Assembly (NCBI GenBank): GCA_013397795.1
Contig: VZTJ01000081.1
Span: 127,649 to 191,648, forward strand
Origin: Orthonyx spaldingii
Lineage: Eukaryota; Chordata; Aves; Passeriformes; Orthonychidae
DNA: 64,000 nt
Reading direction: 5' to 3'
The notes under the pieces were generated by a model. That model was not told the DNA's origin and did not search any database. It saw only the letters and a program-made list of their open reading frames with translations. A program made the translations under genes and the position numbers. Each line of letters begins with the position of its first letter. Positions within the stretch are counted from its first letter, which is position 1. Shown piece after piece: positions 37,901-48,500 of this stretch.

Positions 37901-40659
37901 CACAGGCTAAATTCTGGCCAGGTACTAACTGTGTAGACAAATGAATCTGTAATAGCATACATGATAGCTCAAACACCACTGGGGGCACAGAACTTCATAG
38001 TTTTTTGTAGGATTTATACATACTAAGAAGGAAAGTCTGTTTTTGTATTTGTCATGACACATTGCCAAAGGCTGAAGTGTTATTTTCTGGTAAGCAGTTT
38101 CAAACAACCTCTGGCTCTTCAATCACAATTAATCTCCAACAACTCATCCACCCCTAGATATTAAGCAGTTCATAAATGAGTCAAATATATATACAGTATC
38201 CCAGATAAATCTGATCTTCCAGAGTGTTTAAGAATATAAAGCAATTTCCCATTTTTTAGAAAAGTGATAGATGATAATTTCAACTCAAAAAACCTACCAA
38301 AGTTTGAAAGATCCTAGAAAGAGACCTGAAATATATGTCACAAACCACAGATTAAACTTTTGTCTTTCCTCAGTAGTTCTTGGGGAGAAACTCCTTCAGC
38401 TACTTATGACCTAAGAAAATGGACATAATTAATATATCCTCATGTATATTTCCAATCACTTTGCTATCTACCATTACTAGGAAACAGAATTGTCTGCAGT
38501 CCTCAGGAGAAATGGTGAAAAAGAAGTTTATGAGACTGCTATGGACTTACAGACCAACAAATAATACAGTTGCTATTTGTTGCAGATGCTCATGCTGTGA
38601 ATAACAAATGCAAATGCAGGTACGGCTTTTTCCAGTGGGTTATAAAACTATGTTTCTTCTTCGCTAGCACCAAATTAAGTCTCAAGCACTGTCCAAAACT
38701 GGAACAGGCTCCCTTAAGTCTTTTGTCTTGACATTTTTTTTGCCTGTAAGACACAGTCCAGAGTTGGACATGAGAGTCTTGAAATCAGCAACTTCCCTTC
38801 TAAAACTGCTCCTTTTTTGGGGTTCATGGGGTTGGCAAGGAATAAATTGAAAAGCAACTGCTCTTCTCCTTGTGTACTGAGTTCTGCTTGTGAGCAAGGA
38901 AGGAACATGGCCCTGGCCAATGCTGTTGGAGAGCCTACAGCCAGTAGCCCTGACCCCTCTTCCCACTCCTGGTGCAGAGCACTAAAGCTTCCAAGGTTTG
39001 CTCTCCCTTTGCTGGGTTCTTGTGCAGCTGTCAGGCCAGGCAACAGCACACACACAACCCATCCATATTATAATTATTATTATAATAAAATGTTGTTTGA
39101 TCAACAGTCTCCATCAATTGGACATCTAGTCAGACAAGAAAAAAAAGACAACAAAAAACCTAAAGCATTTACTTCAGGCACTGTTTCACATGTCTGTCTT
39201 CCCATTTTGGTGATTTTCTTAAGTGTTGTTTCCATCTTGCTATATTTCAGAAAAATGTATCGGATCACACAACAATGCATAAAGTCGTTACACAAAAAGG
39301 TTTCTAAATGCATAACAAGCAACCAAAATTAAAATATGCTTAATATCTTTTCAGCCTACTTTTATGTTAGACATTTTTTTGCATTCAGAAGTAAAACAAA
39401 AAAACCCCACCCAAAAAATTAAGCAAAACCATAAATTTTCAGTTAACTGTACCAATTTAAGTAATTACCTGTTTTACTTTTCACAACATCAGAAGCTTGA
39501 AGACTAAAAACTAAAACAAAAATCACGTACAACATCCAGTTCACCCCTGGCATTATTCCACATAAATCAGTGGTATTACACTGGGGATTAATTTGGAGCA
39601 CTGATGTGAATTAGAGGACTGTTCTATACTGTAACCTCACCATAACATACACACACACACAAAAAAAACCCCAAAACATTATGAGCATCACAAATGCACA
39701 CAAAAAATTATGCACCTCCAAATCTATTTCTAAGTGAACAGTACAGATTATTTCAATAGGGAATTTTTACTATTTAGAAAACAATTATGTCAAATTTTCT
39801 GAGAAAGAAGGTTTAATAATCATGTAAAATACTTGATAGAATTCCACTCAGGAGAATGTGAAGGAGAATCTGAGAACTGAGAAGAGCTCAGTTTTCACAT
39901 ATCCTGTGAAAATATGACCAGTGATAAGTTATGCAATGAATCTTCAAAAACTGTTTTAATCCAGTTTTGAAGATTGATCTGGGTACCCAAGTCTGTTCAG
40001 CAAAGGATAGTCACCACCTATACAGTATACAGCAATGTAAACTAATTAATTTCTCCTCCCACTAGAAAACCATTCACACTTCCCTCCCCTACTAAATACG
40101 TAAGTCCAGTTTTGCAGGGCAAACAGGTCGCTTCTGTTCAGCTGCCTTACTAGTGAAGTTAGTTAGAGGCTGCATCTCCCACCTCACCACAGAGGCAGGC
40201 AGATGCTCTGCCAGTTCATCCTTTCTTTGCTCAGGGAGGGTGAGACCACAGAGAGGCAGGAGAAGAAAGAAGTAAATGCAGAACACCTCTCTCTTCCACC
40301 GCCTCGCTTGACTCTCAAACACATCTGTAATGTTTAGGGCTGCCTCTGCCTTTCAAAGACAAATCTCTGCCTGGGGATGGTGTTCTCCACCCAGCTGCCG
40401 TTTCATGACCCGAACCCGCTGCTCAGCCAGTGCCCTACATAGCACTACACACTTTGCCAGATTGAAACTCATTCGTCATCACTCGGTTTTCCTATCTGCG
40501 AGTGACCCGAAACCTTTAAGGCTACCCACAGCCAACCAGCGAAGTTGCTTAGGAGCTGAGTACTGGCTATGGAGTGGTTCATTTTCTCTTTTCCAATTTT
40601 GGTCCACGTTGGAGCCAGACTCTGTCTTGCTCCTTGAGAAGTTGGCTGCGTCCTCGCTG
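34931..40659. other. Gene-free intronic DNA approaching the CpG island
   Basis: AT-rich, with a moderately GC-rich patch at about 38690-39050 that has open frames on both strands but no recognised product. Short homopolymers occur at 37382-37400 (A-run next to C8) and 37741-37755. Confidence 0.5.
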
Positions 40660-41234
40660 CCCCTTCCCTTACGGGGACCGTGCCCAGGCGCAGTGCGCTC
40701 ACTTGAAGGAAACGCAGCGATAAAATATTAAAACCCTTCCTTGCTCTGGGATCTCTGCGCCGCCTCGCTGGCGGGGAGCACCGCAGCCCTAAGCGCCGGA
40801 GCCGCGCCCGCCCCGCTCCGCGCACCGCGCCCGCCCCGCGGGGCCGGGACACCCCCCGAGGCCGGAGCCCCCCGATAACCAGTGACACTTCCCCCAGGAG
40901 CCCCCGACACGTGGGGGCTGCCTCTCTCCTCGGCACTGAGAGGCGGGAGCAGCCCAGGCTGCCCCACGGAGCGTGTGCGGAGCGATGCTCCCACGCCGCT
41001 CTCCGGACAGGGCATTTCAGGCAGTCCTGTCCCGCCCCCACAACGCACAAAATGAAATTTGAACTATGGCGGTGACAGAGTGGAGGGAGGGGAAAGGGGG
41101 CAGCCCCTGTTTCTCTCCAGCTACATGTTGCTTTGGGACAGCAAGGGCTGGGGGTGCAGCTGTACTTTAAGCGCACACCGCCACGCACCCGCCGGGGACG
41201 GGGACGAGGGGGGCGGCACCGGGGCGCGGGCAGC

Positions 41235-41240
41235 ACTTAC
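41235..41240 (-). other. KCTD8: Splice donor of KCTD8 exon 1
   Basis: On the minus strand the exon reads TTC TTC A followed directly by GTAAGT, a perfect U1-type donor. The cut leaves one base of the next codon. This fits the family, where the residue after the YIFF motif is arginine (A|GG or similar). Reading through the donor adds 24 non-homologous residues before a TAA at 41167-41169. Confidence 0.92.
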
Positions 41241-42084
41241 TGAAGAAGATGTACTCGGTGTAGCTGCTCCAGATCTTGTCGTCCCTGTACTGGTTGATGA
41301 AGGCGGCGGTGCCAGTGGAGTTGCAAGCCACCATGTGGAAGCCCGCCTCGGAGAGCCGGTCGAACGCTTGTTCCAGGTAGGTGAATTTGAGGTAGAAGCG
41401 GGAGGTGTACTTCTCGGGGGGCCGGTCGGGGTCACGGCTCTCGTTGAGGGTCTCTCCGAAGACCTCCTTGGCCAGGGCGATCCTACCGCACACCATGATG
41501 CGGGCGACGCGGCGGAACTTGGCGTCCGCCTGGTTGTCCCGCACCGTGGTGTAGGAGCCGCGGTAGCCCACGGTGAGGAAGCCCGAGCGCTTGTCCAGCG
41601 CCGCCCGCTGAAGCCGGTCGCTGCTGCCCTGCGAGTTGCTATCCTCCAGGTCGCTCTGGCAGCCCTCGTCGTTGAGCGAGCTCTGCTTGGTGACCTTGGG
41701 CGACAGCAGCTTCACCAGGTCGCCCAGCTGGAAGTACTCGGCCTCCCGCAGGAGCCGTTCCTTCTCGGGGAAGTGCTCGGGCAGCGCCAGCTGCTTGTCC
41801 CGCAGGTAATCCAGCACGTACCTGAAGAGGAAGCCGTCGCGGTCGATGAAGAAGCGCGCCCGGCTGTCCCTGGGCAGCTGGCGGGCCGCCGCCGGGCCGC
41901 CCCGGCACGGGGAGAACATGGTGGCCAGCGTGCTGTCCGGGACGCTGAGCAGCGTGGAGTGCCTCGTCACGTACACCTGGCCCCCCACGTTCAGCTCCAC
42001 CACCTCGGGGAACGGCGAGCCCGACGGCCCCGACACCATGTCGCTGATGGGCAGGATGCTGCCGCCCGCCTCCTTCAAAGCCAT
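41241..42084 (-). CDS. KCTD8: KCTD8 coding exon 1 (GABA-B receptor auxiliary subunit), 5' part of the CDS
   Basis: Encodes residues 1-281 of a KCTD8/12/16-clade protein. These proteins bind the C-terminal tail of GABA-B2 through a BTB tetramer and tune the speed and desensitisation of G-protein signalling at the neuronal membrane. Visible parts: N-terminus MALKEAGGSILPISDMV (1-17); BTB/T1 domain at about 26-126, with FPEVVELNVGGQVYVT and FFIDRDGFLFRYVLDYLRD; an acidic, serine-rich linker at about 130-165; H1 domain at about 166-281, from GFLTVGYRGSYTTVRD to SSYTEYIFF. The N-terminus MALK plus ILPIS, and KLLSPKVTKQ plus NDEGCQSDLED, point to KCTD8 rather than KCTD16 or the intronless KCTD12. 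The start lies in GCAGCCATGG (purine at -3, G at +4). An in-frame TAG lies 19 codons upstream (42142-42144) with no ATG between. The exon ends in phase 1 at a GTAAGT donor, so this is an incomplete CDS. Human KCTD8 is about 473 residues, so roughly the last 40% (H2 region) lies on another exon. Confidence 0.94.
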
Positions 42085-42130
42085 GGCTGCGAGCGGGCGG
42101 CCGCGAAGGAGGGTCTCCCTCCTAAAAAAG

Positions 42131-42236
42131 CCGGCCTCCCTCTACCCCTCCTTCCCTCCCCTCCCCTCCACCCACACCTCCCTTCCTCCTCCTCCTCCTC
42201 CTCCTCCTCCTTCTTCCCCTCCTTCCCCCGCCGCCC
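42131..42236 (-). repeat. Polypurine (GGA)n/(GGGA) tract with G-quadruplex motif in the 5' leader
   Basis: The plus strand is nearly pure pyrimidine and includes eight consecutive TCC/CTC units (about 42187-42213). Read in the KCTD8 sense direction this is a GGA repeat. The cluster at 42145-42166 has four G-runs of at least three, with loops of 1, 1 and 5 bases, which meets the classical G4 rule. It sits about 60-80 bases upstream of the start codon, so it may lie in the mRNA leader, in the promoter DNA, or in both. Confidence 0.75.
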
Positions 42237-42327
42237 GGCGCGCCCGGAAGCGCCTGGACGGAGCCGCTGCTCCGCCGCCCTCCGGCGCGGCAGCGGGCGG
42301 CAGGACCCCGGCCCGGGCGTTCCCTCG

Positions 42328-42356
42328 NNNNNNNNNNNNNNNNNNNNNNNNNNNNN
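42328..42356. other. Assembly gap (29 N)
   Basis: A run of N within the GC-rich 5' leader or promoter. True length and content are unknown; GC-rich DNA next to a polypurine repeat is a common cause of sequencing dropout. Any translation crossing it is meaningless. Confidence 0.99.
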
Positions 42357-42560
42357 GCGCCCCCGGCCCTGCCCGCTCCGCCCGGCGGGGCGCGGGGCCC
42401 GCAGCCGCTCTGGCCTCGGGGCCGAGCGGCCGCCGGAGCCGGCTGCCACTTGGAAAAGCGCTGCCGCGCTGCCAGGCTCGGCCCAGGGAAGAGCCAAGCC
42501 CCTACCCGGCTCCTCCCCTCGCTTCGGCTGGCTGGCTTCGGTTTGAAATTATTTTTTTTC

Positions 42561-45500
42561 CCCCCTTGAAAATCTCCCAGCCTCCCCCAAATGCCTCTGC
42601 CTCTCTTGCACTGTCACTCTGGTTGACACGTGCAGTGCTAGAATGATGGTCATCCTTCCAAGAGTAGCATCCAGCAGGATGCATATGACAGCATTTTTCC
42701 CCATCTTCCCTCTATCAGCATGCCTTTAATATGAGTGAAGAGGGCATTTAATTGAGGGCACAAAAGAAACCAGCGTTCAGCTGTGCCGGTGGCACAATCT
42801 AATGGGTCCTGGTGGGACACAAGTGCTGTATTTGATGTTGTGAGGCTTCACTGTGGCACAGCACACTGGGATCTTGATTTTCAGAGAAGCTAAACATGCT
42901 GTCTAGCTTGATGATGGAATTGGGGTGATTCGGAGCAGAAGAAAAAGTCAGCTGCCTTTAGGATCCAGATGACAGACACTGATTTGGAACATATTAGTGC
43001 CTGGATTCTTGGCTGTGAAGCACCTCAATTTGCACTCTATTTAAGCACAGAGTTTTTAACTTTTATTTATTTGTTTCTAGCGAGAGCCACAGCTCACCTG
43101 CATTCAGATTTCTGATGCATGTATTTCCAGGCTATGCTGCTGGAATATATCAGAGCCCAGATTTGTGCTTATGCATTGGATGAGAGATGTACGATTGTGT
43201 TTGCCAGTAAAAACTGAGGCCTAAACCTGACTGCGTTTCTCTGACTACTGGTGCCTGGTCTAAGCTGGGTGGTTCATACACGGGAAAATTTTAGCTTTGG
43301 TTTTTTATAATCCTTTAAATGTTAAAGTTTCAACCATTAATTGTGACACATAGGCAGGAGCCCAACTTGTTCTTTATTTAAACAATAGTGACTTCAGGCC
43401 TGGGGATAAAAATCATCAGTTTGCAGCTAGATAGCTGCAGTCTGTCACTTCCTCACTAGTGTGCTGTGCTCAAGATGACCAGTCATCCAAAACTTGGTCA
43501 GACTCTTTAAGCCACTAGTGACGACTTCTCTGCTTTATAGCAGTAACTTACACATCTACAGCACTTCATGTGACCCGTCTTAGACATCTCTTTCTGGGTG
43601 GAATGGATCTGTCCATGGTGCTGCTTCCCTCACTCCATTTGCTATAGGCTAACCCTACATCTGTGTTTAGAGAGAGCTCCTTTAGCTTTTACATGGCTAA
43701 TGCTAGGGAAGGCACAACCACCACCCACCCACTGGGTGGAGAGTGCTGGTCAGATTGAGGAAAGACTCCTAGAAAACTCGACGTGTTGTACTTCAAACAT
43801 AAAAATTTTGTGGAAGTTAAGGGGCATGCAAAAAAATGTGCAGGAAAGATTTCAGGAAAAATTTCTGCAGTGCCCCTCTTTGACCATTTAACCCAATCAA
43901 TAGATTTGCAAAAAGAAATAACTGTAAGAAACTAAGTAAAATTTTGCCTCTTTCCTTGTTTATTTTGTTTGAAATTGTCTTAAAGGCCAGAAAAAACATT
44001 CAAACTGCTGGGTAAGAAAGCCAGACATCATTGTTTATTGACCATTTTGCCATATGTTTCTGTAGGTTTAATTCCTTGGGACATGAGAGAAGACAGTTTT
44101 CATTGTCAGTTCTGTAGGGGATTTCTGGAGGTTTCTCCTGAGGACTCAGATGAAATGTTTCTGCTGATTTCTAGGGGAATAGATTTCATGTATACCATCT
44201 TCTGTGTAATATAGAATAATAGTTTGCCTATATCTAAGACAACTCATGCCAGAGCATTGCATGGCTGTGACACTGCAGCACCATTCTGATGAGCAGCTCT
44301 GAGCTGTTCTTATGGCCAGTGTGGTGCCATTAGCAAGAGGATAATTGCATTTCTTTGTCCCCTCCAGAAGCCCACAGCTGCAGCAGAACTGTATCTTAAA
44401 CATTCTCTCTGGTGATTTGTGTTGGCAAGGATGTGTAATCTAAGCATACATAGTTTGACAAGATAGTGTGAGATCATTTGCCACACACAATTACCAGAGT
44501 GTGTCAGTTTGCATAGAAGTCATGCAGAAAACAAATATTATTGTACTACTTATGGAAGTAAGAAATTTCTTCTCAGGATTATCAGTGAGAGAAGGGAGAA
44601 TCTGTGCTACATTCTTCCTAGGCTCAACAGCCACTGTGACACATGAAAAATCCTTATACCAAATGCTTACAGTCACTTCTGTACTAAACTCCTGTATGCT
44701 GCCTATTATTTGGTCAGCTCATGGTGTCCTCTGTGAATAAGTATATGCTAGGCCCGACAATGTTTTTCTTTGAGTTGACGAAAATAGCCCTTATAAACTC
44801 CAAAGGTAATTTTTTGTGAGAATGGACAGAGAGAACTTATTTGTGCTCTGTGGAGTAAGTACCATTTTCCTACAGGTTTACACTGTATATTGCAGCAGCA
44901 TCCTTGAGTAAAGTCTAAGGGCAGAAATCTTGTATATCTTTATGTACATAAGTAAATATCCTTAAGCTTCAGATATGTAATTGTTTCTGATGCTTAAAGC
45001 AAAGAGAAAAAAATGCAGGAGAAAGTCTGTCATGGTCTGTTTCCTTATCTGTTAGGAGTGTTTTGAGGTAGGGCCAAAGAATTCATGTTAGTTGGAGTTT
45101 CTGTTAGGTGGGCACACTGGTGCAAGCAGCAGGCAGCAACAACAACCACCTTTTTGCAAGCAGCCTGGAGGGGCACAGGCAGGACAAGTTCCTCAGATAA
45201 AAAACTTCTTTTCACTGTAGTCCTTCCTGCCCTGGAGTCAGCTGGTGTGCTGCTTTGACCAGTCTACATGATAAATCTTGACTTACCTGAAAGGATCATG
45301 CTGAGAGGGGGAAACAATAGCAAAGAGGGTCAAGGGTCAAGTAGATCATCCAGACCACACCACGTAGATCAACCAGGTCATTCTAATGAAACATTCATGT
45401 AGATAAAAGTATGCATTTACTGCTGCTCAAACAGTTCTGAAATGGAAATTAGAGTATCAGGAATTAACACATTTACGTGGCTTATTGCTCAGTCAGGTTT

Positions 45501-48500
45501 TGAACTGGTTTATCCAAGTACAGGTAACTTTTTAACATATAAAAAATACTACAGTAATCTCTTGGGATACTGTATTTGGTAAAATAGTTAAATAAAACAT
45601 TAGCATTTCTGAGAGGGAGAAAGGTGAAAGTGAAAGTTTTCTTCACAAGAGACTTCTTTTAAAGACACACTTGAGTATGATTTAAAAAAAAATCATTCAC
45701 CAATACAATACAAGGTAACTGGATAACATGAAATGATGGATATATAATCACTTTTCAAATTAAATTGTAAAAAAATTTTATTTCTCCATGAAAATGAACA
45801 ATCAAGTGGGATAATGTGTAGTAAAAGAGTAAATACTCCCTTAGAGAGAGAATTATAAAACATTCTGTAATGCCTGCAAGGGAATAAATTAGGTGAACTT
45901 TTTTAGTAAGGAGAAAATTATTCTCGTAGGCTCCCAGTGAAGTCAAAGGGACTTGACCCTTTGTCCTGAGTTGCAGGATCAGGCAGGAAGAGTAGTTCAT
46001 CATATAAATGAATTTCCAGATGATTACTATGAGCAAGTCTGCAATAATTACAGAAATCACCTAATAAGCATTTAAGATCATTATGTTGTCTTTCAGTCAT
46101 CAGCCCAAAAAATTATATTAAAATTGAGACAAGAGACTGACAAACTGCCAGCAGAATCATATTTCCAACACTGCTGTACTCTGGCTCAGTAAACGTAAAA
46201 GTCTTGGCCACTTTCACAATTCCTTCTTTCCTTTTGGTTGTCATTTCTGTCATTTTCACAGTTATTAATATTTTCCTGTTAAGATTCTTAGATCTTAGTT
46301 GTTCCTTTACATCTTATTCTCTGTCGGCAACAAAGCATCATTCCAAAGTAGTGATTTTTGTAAAGACTTTGAACTTGTCCATTTTCCATCCACCTACCAG
46401 TCAACACTTCAATATATATGTTATGTTTGTTCCTTATAAGCTCATTCAGCACATTTTCCTTCCTTTCCTTCCTTTAATCCTTTTTAAACTTTTATATGTA
46501 ACATTTCATTATTTCAAAATGATTTGAATTCTGTCATACAAGATTTTAGAAATGTTTGTATTTATATAGTTAATTCTCAGAGTTAAACAGAAGCACTCAT
46601 ACATGTAAATGTGCTGTGGGAATTTGTACATTCAGGACTTAAACAGCAGGTATAGGTTAAGACTATAGATTATTTAGTTGTAGTACTGGGACTTAAATCA
46701 GAACAAATTAGTCTGCAGGTCTGATTCTGGGAATTTGGAAACTTTCTTTACAGTCCACAGTAATTCATATCTCTAATTTAAGTTGCATTTGAAACATAGC
46801 AAGTCGTTATTAAGGTTTTAAAAATGATACATTCTCAGGAAAAAAAAAAGGCCTGGTGAGAAGTTTTGTTTGCCAGGTTAATCAAGAAATAGTTTAGCAA
46901 CTTTTGCTTCCCAAGGACTGGAAATTTCAGTCACTAATAGTTAATGTATCTGTTTTCTGACAGTATTTACGGAGGTTACCACTGTGAAGTCGGCTCCGTC
47001 ATACTGTGGCTGAAGAGATTCATGACAACAGCTGCATTAGCTTTACTTGACAAGTTCTTTGGGTCCAGAGTCACTTCACTTATGAAAGTTAAAATGATGC
47101 CTGTGCTTTCATACTGTAGCAGTTTGGAGTATTCCCTACACTATGCTAACAATACCAAGCGAAGCCAAAAGAAAGAACAACTCCAAGAATTTTAAATCAG
47201 TCTAACTTTGTTAGAATATTTCAATTGTCATTTTTTACCCAAACATACATGAGAATAATTCGATATTTTATATAATTGGATTTATTCCACAAAAAGTACA
47301 CAATTTCTTTTTCATCATTAAGATTAGCACTCAGAATTAGTATTCCAAAAGTACTCAGTTCATAGTTCCTTTTCAGAGCAGAAATGTGTCTTCTATGTAA
47401 ATTTACACTAGCCTAAATCTGACTAAATTCTAACTTCAATGTATCAAACTCTACATTTAACGTATTCTGCCTATAAACACCCCCAAAGCAAGAATCCGTT
47501 CACTTGCTGTTAATTAGGCCTAATAGCCTGAACAGTTATGCAAGTGTATTCCAAGTATGACAATGACATTTCTCTCACTTTTCTCAGTGTAGGCTGTATT
47601 TAGCATTTGAATGTACTATTTTTCTTCCTTCTTCATTCATTTATCTTTTAAAAAAAAACATCTTTTAAATGTTGATCAATGTGAAGTCATTTCCATAGAA
47701 GTACTGCTTATTGATGTTCTGCTCAGCTGCTCATTTCTTTCTTATTCTCAAGCAGCAATTTACCAGAGCCTGCTAAAATGAACAGCTTGACAGAACAAAC
47801 ATATATATCTGGTATCATATGGTTTCCTTAGAGTGAGGTTAGGCTATGCTTCATTAATACTTGACTCCTCAATATTAAGACATATAATATGGTCGCTTGC
47901 TATAGCAACAGTTTTTATGCGATCACACACCTTTTTGCTGTCATCAGAACAGGGAATCTCATATTCTCTCACTGCCACTTCTTTATGAACCTAAGATTAA
48001 TGAAATATAGAAACCTCAGGTACCAATAGGACATAGGTGTAGCAGTACACACTTGTGCTGGAGCAGCTATAGTCTGACTGTAATTGTTTTGTGAACAAAG
48101 ATTTTGAATTTCCTGTATTTTGATAGAGTCTACACAATCACAGCTCCTTTTGGTATCAGCTTGTGTTTGCAGTGTTCAGGAGTTCTGACAAGTAGGCACT
48201 TAGTGTCTGAGTGGGTATGTATCTACAGTCTAGCACACAGAAATGAATGCAGAGTGTTTATTTCAGGAACTCCCTACAGTAGTGCAAATTATGGCTTCTC
48301 TGAACTCAGTATAGATTTTTCCTGTTTGCTCTAGGTTATCTAATTTTGGAATAAATGATCATAACAATCTTTTCCTCCTTCATTAAGAGGGAAAATTTTG
48401 AAGAAAAATATAATACACCATGCTTTTCCAGCTTAAGATTATGCTTGAGTCTCTAAATGCAAAAAACCAAGAAAGGTCATTATTCTGGTAATATCCTAAC

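Larger units (their letters stand above)
1..41240 (-). other. KCTD8: Inferred KCTD8 intron 1 (5' portion, at least 41 kb in window)
   Basis: Everything downstream of the donor on the minus strand lacks a recognisable second exon. I looked for the conserved C-terminal H2-type sequence (Ser/Cys-rich stretch, KKCIQDF-like motif, FPERK...WQSELL-like end) among minus-strand translations and did not see it. A short exon with few methionines could still be missed by eye. KCTD8 is known for one very long intron in other vertebrates, so the acceptor is probably beyond position 1. The interval holds only repeats, microsatellites and unclassified patches listed separately. Confidence 0.7.
40660..42560. 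promoter_or_regulatory. CpG island over the KCTD8 5' end
   Basis: GC content and CpG density rise sharply near 40660 and fall near 42560, against an AT-rich background on both sides. The island covers the start of intron 1, all of coding exon 1 and the 5' leader. It contains runs such as CCGCGCCCGCCCCGC near 40803 and a CACGTG E-box near 40909. Such islands mark promoters of developmental and neuronal genes. No TATA box was identified, so initiation is probably dispersed; the transcription start cannot be fixed from sequence alone. Confidence 0.85.
42085..42560 (-). promoter_or_regulatory. KCTD8: KCTD8 5' leader and core promoter region
   Basis: The 243 bases between the start codon and the assembly gap contain no upstream ATG in any frame on the sense strand. 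The start at 42084 is therefore not preceded by a nearby upstream ORF. An in-frame stop (TAG, 42142-42144) closes the reading frame. The sense strand is strongly purine-rich (GGA and GGGA runs) from about 42131 to 42236. Beyond the gap the sequence stays GC-rich to about 42540, then turns abruptly into a T-run and AT-rich DNA. Confidence 0.7.

Noticed and set aside
40469..41236. Minus-strand open frame of 255 codons just below KCTD8 exon 1
   Set aside because: It lies in the CpG island at the start of intron 1, is Arg/Pro/Ala-rich from GC composition, has no family resemblance and begins beyond the splice donor.
42075..42497. Possible overlapping upstream ORF before the KCTD8 start
   Set aside because: It has no ATG (TTG start only), is out of frame with KCTD8 and crosses the N gap, so it cannot be supported.
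41059..42546. Plus-strand open frame of 495 codons across the KCTD8 exon and the gap
   Set aside because: It is the antisense of the GC-rich exon and translates through the N gap; the conserved BTB-H1 protein is on the other strand.
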